From Candidatus Puniceispirillum sp. (lineage in GTDB: Bacteria > Pseudomonadota > Alphaproteobacteria > Puniceispirillales > Puniceispirillaceae): a stretch of DNA of 23,826 bases. This document shows, piece by piece, positions 7,360 through 15,302 of the stretch. Every line of letters begins with the position of its first letter. The stretch's first letter is position 1. The stretch is taken from NCBI GenBank assembly GCA_018668795.1, contig JABJBD010000088.1, forward strand, positions 1-23,826. The letters run 5' to 3'. A program made the position numbers and the translations under genes. The notes under the pieces are model-generated. The model had not been told where the DNA came from, made no database searches, and was given only the letters and a program-made list of their open reading frames with translations.

Positions 7360-8397
7360 ATGAAATTTCAACTTGCTGTTAATCTTGAGCGTCTTGACGA
7401 CTCAATCGATATGGATAAGGTTCAGCGTCATACGCTGGACATGGTGCAAATGGCCGAACAAGGTGGCTTTGACCTTGTATGGTCAGCTGAGCATCACGCG
7501 CTGGAGATGACAATTGCACCTAACCCGTTCCAGATATTAACATGGTGGGCAGGACATACGGATCGCATCCGTTTGGGTACGGCGGTGGCTACAGCACCCT
7601 ATTGGCATCCAATTAATCTAGCAGGAGAAGCGGCTTTTACTGATCTGATTTCGGGAGGTCGGCTTGAATTTGGTATTGGATCAGGCGCCTATCAGCGTGA
7701 ATTTGATCGTATGCGTCCCGGATTGAAACAATCAGACGCATGGCGCTATATGCATGAGATGTTGCCAGCAGTAAAAGCCCTATGGGCAGGTGACTATGCA
7801 CATGATGGTGAATTCTGGTCATTCCCAACATCGACATCGGTGCCAAAGCCCGTTCAGCATCCACATCCGCCTATCTGGGTGGCAGCACGTGCGCCAATCA
7901 CTTATGATTATGCAGTCAAACATGGCTATAACATTATGTCATGGCCATTAACGCGCCCGTTTTCAGAAGCTGAATTATACAAACAACGGCTTGATGAAGC
8001 GATGGTGGCAAATCCGGATGCCAAACGTCCGACATTTGCCATGATGCGTCATAGCGCGGTTTATGCCAAAGCTGATGACTGGGACAAGCCCGTGCAAGCG
8101 TTGCAAAGAACGCTTGGGCAATTTGAAAATCTATTCAAAAACCTTGGTGATGTTGTGAATGGATTTCCAAAACAGATCCCGCTTGATGAGCTGGAAAACC
8201 GTGATGAATATAATGCAAATATGTTGCATGAGAATTTGATGTTTGGCACACCAGAAGAAGTCATCAATAAGCTGAAGCGCTATGAAGCCCTTGGTGTTGA
8301 CGCTTTCATTTACTATGCCAGTATGAATTTGGACATGGCATCACAAAAGCAATCGCTCAAACTGTTCTGTGACGAAGTCATGCCAGCTTTTTCATAA
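7360..8397 (+). CDS. Luciferase-like (LLM class) flavin-dependent oxidoreductase
   Basis: The 345-residue protein has the bacterial-luciferase/LLM TIM-barrel pattern. An early block (AEQGGFDLVWSAEHHALE, about 30-47) is followed by IRLGTAVATAPYWHPINLAGE (about 72-92), SGGRLEFGIGSGAYQREFDRM (about 99-119) and a C-terminal FGTPEEVINKLKRYEALGVD block (about 293-312). Such enzymes use reduced FMN (or F420) and O2 for oxygenation or C-S, C-N or Baeyer-Villiger type cleavage, usually with a separate flavin reductase; none is encoded here. A good ribosome site (AGAGAGGAAC) precedes the ATG. It sits 18 bp after the aldehyde dehydrogenase and 37 bp before the hydrolase. An oxygenation step that yields an ester or aldehyde would suit the neighbours; this is inference. 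Confidence 0.9.
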   Translation: MKFQLAVNLERLDDSIDMDKVQRHTLDMVQMAEQGGFDLVWSAEHHALEMTIAPNPFQILTWWAGHTDRIRLGTAVATAPYWHPINLAGEAAFTDLISGGRLEFGIGSGAYQREFDRMRPGLKQSDAWRYMHEMLPAVKALWAGDYAHDGEFWSFPTSTSVPKPVQHPHPPIWVAARAPITYDYAVKHGYNIMSWPLTRPFSEAELYKQRLDEAMVANPDAKRPTFAMMRHSAVYAKADDWDKPVQALQRTLGQFENLFKNLGDVVNGFPKQIPLDELENRDEYNANMLHENLMFGTPEEVINKLKRYEALGVDAFIYYASMNLDMASQKQSLKLFCDEVMPAFS

Positions 8398-8434
8398 AGT
8401 ATTTAAGGACAAAAGATTTAGCAGGGGAGAGCAT

Positions 8435-9241
8435 ATGCCTGTTTCGGGTAACGGTACGGTCTATGATATATATGGTTCTGTCGACAGGCCCGTCATCACC
8501 CTTGTGCATGGGCTGGGATTAACGCGGGCGACTTGGGACGACCATATCCCGTATCTGGCCGAACATTATCGTGTTTTGAACTATGACCTCTATGGGCATG
8601 GTGATACAGCACCACCACCTCGCCGTCCGGATTTGAGCCTGTTTGCCGAACAGCTTGCCGAAGTCATGGATGAGGTGGGGATCGCGCAGTCTGCTGTTGT
8701 TGGCTTTTCGCTGGGTGGTATGATTAATCGCCGATTTGCGATGGATTTTCCAAACCGTGTTTGGGCGTTGGGAATTTTGAACTCGCCGCATGAACGTGGT
8801 ACTGAAGCGCAAAAAATTGTTGAAGATCGTGCCGCCAGATCGGATGAAGGCGGCCCTGGTGCCACTCTTGATGCCACTATCGAACGCTGGTTCACGCAGC
8901 AATTTATCCGCGATAATGATGCTATTATTGCCAAGATTCGAAGCTGGGTGCTTGCAAATGATCCGGCCGTTTATGCGCAATGTCGCCAGGTATTGGCGCA
9001 TGGGGTGTTGGAACTGATCCGCCCTGCGGTGCCTATCGCGGTGCCGTCACTGGTTATGACATGTGCGCATGATAGCGGCAGTACACCGGTTATGTCACAT
9101 GCAATCGCCAGCGAAATTGAGGGCGCAGAAACAATCATAGTGCCACAGCTTCAGCATATGGGGTTGGTTGAAAAACCACTGCTTTTTGCTGAACCGATGC
9201 GCCATTTTCTTGATAATCTGGGTTTGACTAATTCTGATTGA
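8435..9241 (+). CDS. Alpha/beta-hydrolase, PcaD-like
   Basis: The 268-residue protein is a full alpha/beta-hydrolase. It has an oxyanion-hole HGLG at 25-28, nucleophile S92 in GFSLGG, acid D213 in CAHDSGSTP and H241 in LQHMGLVEKP. DLYGHGDTAPPP at 51-62 and the compact cap domain resemble 3-oxoadipate enol-lactonases, so an ester, lactone or thioester is the likely substrate type. I chose the ATG at 8435 because it has GGGGAGA seven bases upstream; longer in-frame extensions would overlap the previous gene. It is the third gene of the operon and probably hydrolyses the product of the flavin monooxygenase. The family is certain; the precise reaction is not. Confidence 0.92.
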   Translation: MPVSGNGTVYDIYGSVDRPVITLVHGLGLTRATWDDHIPYLAEHYRVLNYDLYGHGDTAPPPRRPDLSLFAEQLAEVMDEVGIAQSAVVGFSLGGMINRRFAMDFPNRVWALGILNSPHERGTEAQKIVEDRAARSDEGGPGATLDATIERWFTQQFIRDNDAIIAKIRSWVLANDPAVYAQCRQVLAHGVLELIRPAVPIAVPSLVMTCAHDSGSTPVMSHAIASEIEGAETIIVPQLQHMGLVEKPLLFAEPMRHFLDNLGLTNSD

Positions 9242-9273
9242 ACACCATTGGCGTGTTGAAAGGTAAGTTTAAT

Positions 9274-10962
9274 ATGAAAAAAATGTCAGGTGGTCAGGCG
9301 GCTGTCGAATCTCTTCGAGTTGAAAATGTGTCACATGTTTTTGGCTTGATTGGTTCAGCCACAATGGAAATGTTTGATGCGCTTTATGATGCTGATGAGA
9401 TTAATTTTATTGGCATTCATGACGAACGTACAGGCACGCATATGGCGGATGGATTTGCTCGTGCCTCAGGCAAGCCCGGAGTTGTTTTGGCTGGGCAGAA
9501 TGGCCCAGGTGCCACCAATCTTGTGACGGGTCTGGCTCAGGCCGCGGCGGCTTTTTCACCCGTCATCTCGATTGCAGGGGCATTGTCATCAGGGCATGTT
9601 TACCGTGATGCCTTTCAGGAAGTTGATCAGCAGGCATTGTTTGCACCTGTTACTAAAAAGACATGGACTGTGACACAAACCGCACGGGTACCTGAAATGT
9701 TTCGTGAGGCATTTCGTGTCGCTATGGCACCGCGTCGGGGTCCTGTACAGATCAATTTGCCACGCGATATACTCGCTGAAACAGTTGAATTTTCCTCATT
9801 TCAAACCCCGGATACATATCGCGCGCACAGTATGCCCGCCGCACCAGTGGACGTGATCGAAAAGGCAGCTGAAATGTTGCGTGGTGCCAAAGCTCCTGTC
9901 ATTGTTATTGGTGGTGGAATCAAAAATAGTGGGGGGCAGGCCGAAGCGCTGGCCCTTGCCGAAGCCTTGAATACGCCAATCATAATGGCACCTGGTCATG
10001 GTGATGCAATACCTTTTGGACATCCGCTCAATGCTGGCCAGATGGGGCCACGCGGTAATATGGTGGCGTCACGTCTGGCACGGGAAGCCGATGTCATTCT
10101 GGCGCTTGGCACACGTCTTGGCTTTAATTCGACCTTTTATTCCTATGACAATATCAACGCTGATGCTGCGATCATTCAAGTTGAACTCGAAGCCACTGCC
10201 ATTGGTCGTTATTTCCCGATTGCGCTGGGTATCTGGGCTGAAGTGCGTGAAGCCGCGAAACAATTAACAAAGGCCGTTGCCACTTTGACAGGGCGTGCCG
10301 AAGTTGAAGCGTGGACAGCACAGTTTAAAACTGATCGTGCTACTTATTTGCAACAACGTGATGCTGATGCCGCCTCAGATGTGTTTCCGATTCAGCCCTC
10401 CGGCTTGTTCAAAGAGTTGCGCGGTGTGCTACCACAGGATGCGGCCATCACAATGGATGCAGGGACATTATGTCTGCAAGCCACAGATGCGTTGAATTAC
10501 TGGCAACCACCAAGTCTGTTTACGCCGCTTGATTTCGGCCTTGTTGGGTTTTCTTATGCTTGTGGCCTTGGCGTAAAGCTTGCTTGTCCTGATCGCCCCG
10601 TTGTCAGCATGATGGGTGACGGTGGTTTTGGCATGACAATTTCTGAGCTAAGCACGGCTGTTCAACATGGCATCAATACGGTAACGATCGTCATGAATAA
10701 TCAATGCTGGGGTGCAGAAAAAGCCTATCAGCGTGATTTCTTTGGCGAACGCTATATCGGCGCTGATGTGCATAGCCCACCCTTTGACAAGGTTGCCGAA
10801 CTATATGGCGCGGCTGGTTTCAAGGCTGAACACATTGGTGATGTGGGCGATGTTGTCAAAGCCGCTTTGGCTGTCAACAAACCGGCGGTGGTGGAAATCG
10901 CGGTTGACCCTGAAGCCCTGTTCAGTTTCCGACGCGACAGTTTTAAACATCGGGGAGGGTGA
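9274..10962 (+). CDS. Thiamine-diphosphate-dependent enzyme (acetolactate synthase/oxoacid decarboxylase-like)
   Basis: The 562-residue protein has all three domains of the ThDP decarboxylase/acetolactate synthase family. The PYR domain carries the catalytic glutamate E51 in IHDERTGTHMADG and a GQNGPGATN loop. The middle domain starts at about 190. The PP domain has the ThDP/Mg motif MMGDGGFGMTISE (447-459) ending at NN (475-476). The FQEVDQ stretch (114-119) recalls sulfoacetaldehyde acetyltransferase and related acetolactate-synthase-like enzymes, but the protein is not a clear Xsc, IlvB, Gcl or oxalyl-CoA decarboxylase. The ATG at 9274 has AAAGG upstream; a TTG at 9238 overlapping the previous stop is less likely. 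It is the fourth gene of the operon and lies 5 bp before the CMD-like gene. It probably cleaves or decarboxylates a 2-oxo compound to an aldehyde for the first gene's enzyme. The substrate is unknown. Confidence 0.88.
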   Translation: MKKMSGGQAAVESLRVENVSHVFGLIGSATMEMFDALYDADEINFIGIHDERTGTHMADGFARASGKPGVVLAGQNGPGATNLVTGLAQAAAAFSPVISIAGALSSGHVYRDAFQEVDQQALFAPVTKKTWTVTQTARVPEMFREAFRVAMAPRRGPVQINLPRDILAETVEFSSFQTPDTYRAHSMPAAPVDVIEKAAEMLRGAKAPVIVIGGGIKNSGGQAEALALAEALNTPIIMAPGHGDAIPFGHPLNAGQMGPRGNMVASRLAREADVILALGTRLGFNSTFYSYDNINADAAIIQVELEATAIGRYFPIALGIWAEVREAAKQLTKAVATLTGRAEVEAWTAQFKTDRATYLQQRDADAASDVFPIQPSGLFKELRGVLPQDAAITMDAGTLCLQATDALNYWQPPSLFTPLDFGLVGFSYACGLGVKLACPDRPVVSMMGDGGFGMTISELSTAVQHGINTVTIVMNNQCWGAEKAYQRDFFGERYIGADVHSPPFDKVAELYGAAGFKAEHIGDVGDVVKAALAVNKPAVVEIAVDPEALFSFRRDSFKHRGG

Positions 10963-10967
10963 GTTCT

Positions 10968-11369
10968 ATGACTGAAAAAGACATGATGTTTCCGCATACT
11001 GAAGCACATAAGGCCAAAGGGGATTGGAATCCAGTCTGGGATAAACTAGCCGCGCTGGATGCAGAATTCCTTGAGGCCTATCTGGCATTCCGGAGTGTGC
11101 CACATCGTGAAGGGCCACTTCCGCAGAAATACAAAGAGCTGATCATGATTGCGATCAATGCGGCGACAACGCATCTATATGCGCCCGGTGTACGTCGGCA
11201 TATACAGAATGCGTTAAAGGCGGGTGCCACACAGGAAGAAATCTTTGAGACGATTCAGCTGACCACAGTAATGGGTATTCACGCTTGTAATTTGGCGGTG
11301 CCAATCCTGATGGAAGAAGTAGAAGCGATGAATATGGCATCCAGCGATAGCGAACCTAGCAAGCGCTAG
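10968..11369 (+). CDS. Carboxymuconolactone decarboxylase (CMD)-family protein
   Basis: This 133-residue protein has the CMD/AhpD helical fold pattern: KYKELIMIAINAATTHLYAP, then GVRRHIQNALKAGATQEEIF, then TVMGIHACNLAVPILMEEV. The redox CxxC pair of AhpD-type members is absent. The HxxxxGxxxH spacing around residues 66-75 is kept, which is closer to true decarboxylase-like members. A very strong ribosome site (GGGGAGGG, 10952-10959) overlaps the previous stop and sits 8 bp before the ATG at 10968, so this start is preferred to the upstream GTG. It is the last gene of the operon, and its stop codon overlaps the stop of the convergent choline-sulfatase at CTAG (11366-11369). It may catalyse a decarboxylation or isomerisation in the same pathway; its role is not known. 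Confidence 0.85.
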   Translation: MTEKDMMFPHTEAHKAKGDWNPVWDKLAALDAEFLEAYLAFRSVPHREGPLPQKYKELIMIAINAATTHLYAPGVRRHIQNALKAGATQEEIFETIQLTTVMGIHACNLAVPILMEEVEAMNMASSDSEPSKR

Positions 11370-12907
11370 CTATCAAGCGGTGGAAAGCGGGTTTTGGCCG
11401 CAGCTACCGTCCAGTCCATATGATTGCGGACATATTCATTTGAGGCATCACGCGGTGGATTATAATCCCATGCGGTCAGGCCGCCATATTGCATGGCATT
11501 GTAAACCGACTGGCGTTGTTTCTGTTTGGCAATGACATCTGTGCGGATGGCAGTGCTATTCCAGCGCTCGGTAACTTCGATGGCAAAGGAAGCTGCAATG
11601 CTTTGATGCGCAGGATCATCTGCAAGATTGGTCAATTCTGCTGGGTCATTGGCAATATTGTAAAGTTGCGCTGGATCACCATCACAATGGATATATTTAT
11701 ACGCGCCTCGGCGGATCATAAATACAGGATGGCCAGTCATTTCTGCACAATATTCACCAATAGCATCACCGTTATCTTCGCCCTTGCCTGTTGCCATTGG
11801 CCATAGCGAACGCCCATCAATTGGCTGCCCTAATTCAGGCTTGTTGCCCCCATTTTGTGCGGCAATATCGATCATGGTAGGCAGAATATCGACCAGCGAA
11901 CAAGGACTAGCCATTGCGCCTTTAGCTACATTAGGCCCAGCCATAACCAATGGCACGCGTCCAGAATGTTCGAAGAAGTTCATTTTGTACCATAGACCAC
12001 GTTCACCAAGCATGTCGCCATGATCGGCAGTAACAAAAATGACCGTGTTGTCCAACTGACCTGTTTCATCGAGGGTACGGACAATTTCGCCAACCTTGTT
12101 GTCAAAATAAGACGTATTGGCATAATAGGCATGCCGCGCATTGCGGATTTCATCCTTGGTCACGGCAACGGTGCTTGCCTCAATGCCATCCATGAGACGT
12201 TTTGAAAATGCGTCCTGTTGGTCACGCTCCAATGTGTTGGCAGGCATATCTATATCTGCCTTGTCATATAGATCCCACCATTCTGGTCGGGCAACATAGG
12301 GATCGTGTGGATGAATAAAGCTGGCTACCATGCAGAATGGCTGGGCCTTTTCACAGGCATATTCCATTAGCTTGCGCTTGGCAAAAAAGCATACTTCCTC
12401 GTCAAATTCGATTTGAAATGTTGTCAAAGCAATACCTGCTTCACGTACTGAATCCATATTATGGTACCATTTATCGATCCGTTCGTCGGGAAGCTCCCAG
12501 TCGGGTGTCCATGCAAAATCTGATGGATAGACATCGGTAGTTATGCGTTCTTCAAACCCATGCAGCTGATCGGGGCCAACAAAATGCATCTTTCCCGACA
12601 AGCATGTCCGAAAGCCCATGCCCCGCAGATAATGCGCAAAAGTCGGCACCGATGATGGAAACTCACTGGCATTATCATAGGCGGCAATGCGGGTAACCAG
12701 CTGGCCAGACATAAAGCTGAAACGAGAGGGTGCACATAAAGGCGCATTACAATAGGCCGCATCAAAGCGCATGCCACGCTTGGCTAGAGCATCTATATGC
12801 GGGGTTTTCACAAGCGGATGACCATAAGCACCAGTGAAATGTGGCGCGAGCTGATCTGCCATGATCAACACAATATTTGGTGCAACAGGTACATCATTTT
12901 GTGTCAT
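11366..12907 (-). CDS. betC: Choline-sulfatase
   Basis: Choline-sulfatase hydrolyses choline-O-sulfate to choline and sulfate, supplying an osmolyte precursor or carbon, nitrogen and sulfur. The 513-residue length matches BetC. D18 and Q19 of NIVLIMADQ begin the metal site. C58 in PLCAPSRFSFMSGQL is the cysteine converted to formylglycine (CxPSR). SGKMHFVGPDQLHGFEER (about 109-126), HPHDPYV and VTADHGDMLGERGLWYK follow. The C-terminal WNSTAI...VYNAMQYGG...WDYNPPRDASNEYVRNHMD segment is characteristic of choline-sulfatases rather than general arylsulfatases. AAGGAGTT lies just upstream of the ATG. No bet transporter or choline dehydrogenase is in the window and a formylglycine-generating enzyme is also absent, so maturation would depend on a gene elsewhere. 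It converges with the catabolic operon and may be functionally separate from it. Confidence 0.9.
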   Translation of the reverse strand: MTQNDVPVAPNIVLIMADQLAPHFTGAYGHPLVKTPHIDALAKRGMRFDAAYCNAPLCAPSRFSFMSGQLVTRIAAYDNASEFPSSVPTFAHYLRGMGFRTCLSGKMHFVGPDQLHGFEERITTDVYPSDFAWTPDWELPDERIDKWYHNMDSVREAGIALTTFQIEFDEEVCFFAKRKLMEYACEKAQPFCMVASFIHPHDPYVARPEWWDLYDKADIDMPANTLERDQQDAFSKRLMDGIEASTVAVTKDEIRNARHAYYANTSYFDNKVGEIVRTLDETGQLDNTVIFVTADHGDMLGERGLWYKMNFFEHSGRVPLVMAGPNVAKGAMASPCSLVDILPTMIDIAAQNGGNKPELGQPIDGRSLWPMATGKGEDNGDAIGEYCAEMTGHPVFMIRRGAYKYIHCDGDPAQLYNIANDPAELTNLADDPAHQSIAASFAIEVTERWNSTAIRTDVIAKQKQRQSVYNAMQYGGLTAWDYNPPRDASNEYVRNHMDWTVAAAKTRFPPLDS

Positions 12908-13115
12908 TGGATAACTCCTTGCCCCTAATTTGCTAGAGACTTATATTTGCTACTTCTTTTATAACTGGTAAGCAAAAAGCGGATCAGGTCAATTGTTTTT
13001 GTCATGGTGCTATCGTGACCGTGATGCCGTGCTGTAGATATTATATGTTAATCTACTGACATGACATGCATATGTAATGATGGAAACAAACAAAACAGCA
13101 AAAGGTGTAGGTTAC

Positions 13116-13700
13116 ATGTCCGAAAGTGATGCCAGCAAGCCCCGTTGTTTTGGGGATGGTGCTGGGCATGAAATTTTGGCGGCTTATCATGATACTGAAT
13201 GGGGTGTCCCTGTTCATGATGACCGTTTGCTGTTTGAAATGCTAACGCTTGAGGGGGCACAAGCTGGTTTGAACTGGGAAATTGTTCTGAAAAAACGAGC
13301 TGGATATAAACGTGCTTTTCATGATTTTGACGTGCAAAAAGTAATCAGCATGAGTGATGCCGAACTAGACATATTGCGCGAAAATACGGCTATTATTCGT
13401 AACCGCCTAAAAATCTATTCAGTTCGTAAAAATGCGGCAGTTATTTTCGATATTCAAAAAGAATACGGTAGTTTCGCAAACTATCTATGGCAATTCGTTG
13501 ATGGAAAGCAGATAAAAAACAGCTTTGCCTCGCTTGACGGGATGCCAGCTACAACCCCGCTTAGTGATGCCATATCAACTGATCTGAAAAAACGTGGCAT
13601 GAGCTTTGTTGGTTCAACCATTATCTATGCTTTTATTCAAGGTGTTGGTCTTATTGATGATCATATAACGGCTTGTTGGCGCTATCATGGGGGGCATTAG
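13116..13700 (+). CDS. tag: DNA-3-methyladenine glycosylase I
   Basis: Tag removes 3-methyladenine from alkylated DNA as the first step of base excision repair. The 194-residue protein has the expected blocks: RCFGDG at 10-15, AYHDTEWGVPVHDDRLLFEML at about 23-43, LEGAQAGLNWEIVLKKR at 45-61 and an RNRLKI stretch. The C-terminal DDHITACWRYH has H183 and C187. With C11 and H25 these complete the zinc site known in this family. RCFG replaces the more common RCxW. The ATG at 13116 has AAAGGTG eight bases upstream; the ATGs at 13077 and 13080 have no ribosome site and would add a non-conserved tail. It stands alone, divergent from betC, with a 208-bp gap in which no clear promoter pair stands out. 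Confidence 0.95.
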   Translation: MSESDASKPRCFGDGAGHEILAAYHDTEWGVPVHDDRLLFEMLTLEGAQAGLNWEIVLKKRAGYKRAFHDFDVQKVISMSDAELDILRENTAIIRNRLKIYSVRKNAAVIFDIQKEYGSFANYLWQFVDGKQIKNSFASLDGMPATTPLSDAISTDLKKRGMSFVGSTIIYAFIQGVGLIDDHITACWRYHGGH

Positions 13701-13844
13701 ATCGCGCGACACACCTATAACATGCCGTATGTCTTACGCCGCATATAATCAGCTACCAGCCTTGGGCCAGTTTGTCTGTTGCAATTATATTGCTTCAATC
13801 GTCATGCATCAGTCATAAATGGCGATTCAATAAGTATCAAAATC

Positions 13845-13873
13845 TGGACATTTTTTAATTATAAAGTTATGAT
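13845..13873 (+). promoter_or_regulatory. Sigma70-like promoter of the AraC-type gene
   Basis: TGGACA (13845-13850) and TATGAT (13868-13873) are separated by exactly 17 bp and match the consensus at five of six positions each. Transcription would start about 20 nt before the ATG at 13900, giving a short leader with only a weak AAGAAA ribosome site. Confidence 0.6.
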
Positions 13874-13899
13874 TAAAAATTTTTTTAAGAAAATATCTT

Positions 13900-14886
13900 A
13901 TGAATTTCGTGTCAAATGGAATTCAAAATACAGTTGATAAGATCATTAACAGTTTTTGCTTTAGTTATGATCTTCATGAGATGACATTCCAAAAAGAATT
14001 AGCTCAGTTCGTAGCGTCAAAAGATATGAACGCTCATGAAGATGATGATGAAGCCATGCTTGAAGCTGTATGGGGCGTTATTGCGGCTAAGGACAAAGAC
14101 TACAAATTTGCAATTTCGGCTGGGTCAATGATGGCTACGGCACCGCCAAGCCCGCTAAACTTTATGAAAAACTATGCCCCTGATTTGCGCAGTGTTTTTT
14201 TTCGTGTGCCCTGTTTTACAAAACTTCTGCCAGCAGCCGATATTAAATTCAAAGAGACAGTTGACACAGTGTCTTTACATATCAAGTCACATGACCCCGG
14301 GTATGGTTCATCTTTGCAGATAGCCTTTTATTTTACCTTTTTGATTAGAATGGCACGTGCGCAGACGTCAGAGCCATTTATAATTTTAAAACTGGAATTA
14401 GATAAAAAATATGAAACTTGTGAGAAGCTCTCAGAATTCATGGGCTGTTCTATTGAGCGAGGTAATGCATGCTCAATTCATGTAAGTAAATCTGATGCAA
14501 TGATTCCATTTGTAGGGGCTGATAGAATTATGTGGATGGAGGCAGCGAGCGAACTTAATCGTCGCTTGCTTGGAGACAAAGACCTTTCACTTTATGAGCA
14601 GGTTAATGATATTTTGATGGAAGATTTGCCTTTTGGGTCCGTTACAATCGACCATGTCATTGAACGACTCGGTGTTGGCAAACGCACATTTCAGCGCCGA
14701 TTAAAGCAGGACGGTATCAGTTTCCGCCAAATTCTTGCTGAAACACGTTTTAAGCTTGCCACCAAATTTCTAAGACAAGGTAAAATGTCTAAAACCGAAA
14801 TCGCGTATCAATTGGGGTATCGTGATGCAAATTCGTTTTATCGTGTTCATAAAGAATGGACAAAATCAGGCCAAGCTGACGATTAA
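13900..14886 (+). CDS. AraC-family transcriptional regulator
   Basis: The 328-residue protein has an N-terminal ligand/oligomerisation domain (about 20-205) of the type often called arabinose-binding AraC N-domain (as in OruR/ArgR-like regulators). A C-terminal double helix-turn-helix follows (about 230-325). The first HTH is seen in VTIDHVIERLGVGKRTFQRR and the second in SKTEIAYQLGYRDANSFYRV followed by HKEWTKSG. The C-terminus is short after the last helix, lacking the usual P-x-x-Y/F-R end. It has its own promoter just upstream and precedes the proteorhodopsin gene in the same direction, separated by 417 bp. It could regulate the light-energy operon or an unlinked target; there is no direct evidence for either. 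The family is certain. Confidence 0.93.
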   Translation: MNFVSNGIQNTVDKIINSFCFSYDLHEMTFQKELAQFVASKDMNAHEDDDEAMLEAVWGVIAAKDKDYKFAISAGSMMATAPPSPLNFMKNYAPDLRSVFFRVPCFTKLLPAADIKFKETVDTVSLHIKSHDPGYGSSLQIAFYFTFLIRMARAQTSEPFIILKLELDKKYETCEKLSEFMGCSIERGNACSIHVSKSDAMIPFVGADRIMWMEAASELNRRLLGDKDLSLYEQVNDILMEDLPFGSVTIDHVIERLGVGKRTFQRRLKQDGISFRQILAETRFKLATKFLRQGKMSKTEIAYQLGYRDANSFYRVHKEWTKSGQADD

Positions 14887-15172
14887 CATAGATTGATGCG
14901 TATTTCATTTGGTTGCAAAGGGGCATAAGTTGAGTCCCAAAAAATGAAACGCCGATCAAATCAGCATATTGTGTCGCCTGATTGTTGCGATCTTGAAAAT
15001 TGAACTCTATTTTGCCAAAACAAAAGCACTATTTTCTAACATACTGAAAAGTATATGATTAATTACAAATATAGCAAATATCTATCAGTATTATTGCTAA
15101 AATCAGAAAACTGTTTTTAAATTAGTAACCATCTGTAAAAAAACACTAAAAAACGAATTCTGTACAACTGAC

Positions 15173-15192
15173 AATTAACGGGACGGTTAATT
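15173..15192. promoter_or_regulatory. Perfect 7+7 dyad upstream of proteorhodopsin, candidate operator
   Basis: AATTAAC (15173-15179) and GTTAATT (15186-15192) are exact reverse complements separated by six bases (GGGACG). The dyad ends one base before the candidate -35 TTGAAG, an activator-like position. A 20-bp symmetric site of this form fits a dimeric DNA-binding protein. The partner is unknown; the upstream AraC-type protein is one candidate, although AraC proteins more often use direct repeats. Confidence 0.45.
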
Positions 15193-15212
15193 ATTGAAGT
15201 GTATTAGATTTG

Positions 15213-15302
15213 ATGAATACTTGGGGAACGTGTGTGTTGTCGGTTTGGCAGGACGTGCGCGATCATAATCTAAAAGTGATCATTCTGTTAACGGAGGTTT
15301 AA
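15213..15302 (+). other. Possible 29-codon leader frame ending at the proteorhodopsin start
   Basis: An ATG at 15213 opens a frame of 29 residues that stops at TAA 15300-15302, one base before the proteorhodopsin ATG at 15304. Its end therefore overlaps the GGAGG ribosome site, a layout that would allow translational coupling. It has no good ribosome site of its own, and it would be lost if transcription starts at the weak promoter noted nearby. It is most likely chance. Confidence 0.15.
15293..15297 (+). promoter_or_regulatory. Strong ribosome binding site of proteorhodopsin
   Basis: GGAGG sits six bases before the ATG at 15304, within AACGGAGGTTTAAAATG. It is the strongest Shine-Dalgarno site in the retinal gene cluster, in line with proteorhodopsin being needed in far larger amounts than the biosynthetic enzymes. 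Confidence 0.8.

Noticed and set aside
8519..9001. Minus-strand open frame of 160 codons inside the alpha/beta-hydrolase gene
   Set aside because: It is antisense to the catalytic-serine region of a clear hydrolase and low in resemblance to any protein.
5860..12907. Interpreting the aldehyde dehydrogenase plus choline-sulfatase as a choline-to-betaine pathway
   Set aside because: There is no choline dehydrogenase or BetI, the genes are convergent, and the dehydrogenase has atypical PWNSQ and FTGG motifs; possible but unsupported.
14898..14952. Imperfect stem-loop (GCGTATTTCATTTGG against CCAAAAAATGAAACGC) as terminator of the AraC-type gene
   Set aside because: The stem has a bulge and unpaired bases and no T run follows, so it is too weak to call.
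15060..15125. Short 21-residue open frame in the AT-rich region before proteorhodopsin
   Set aside because: No ribosome site and a composition expected from random AT-rich DNA.
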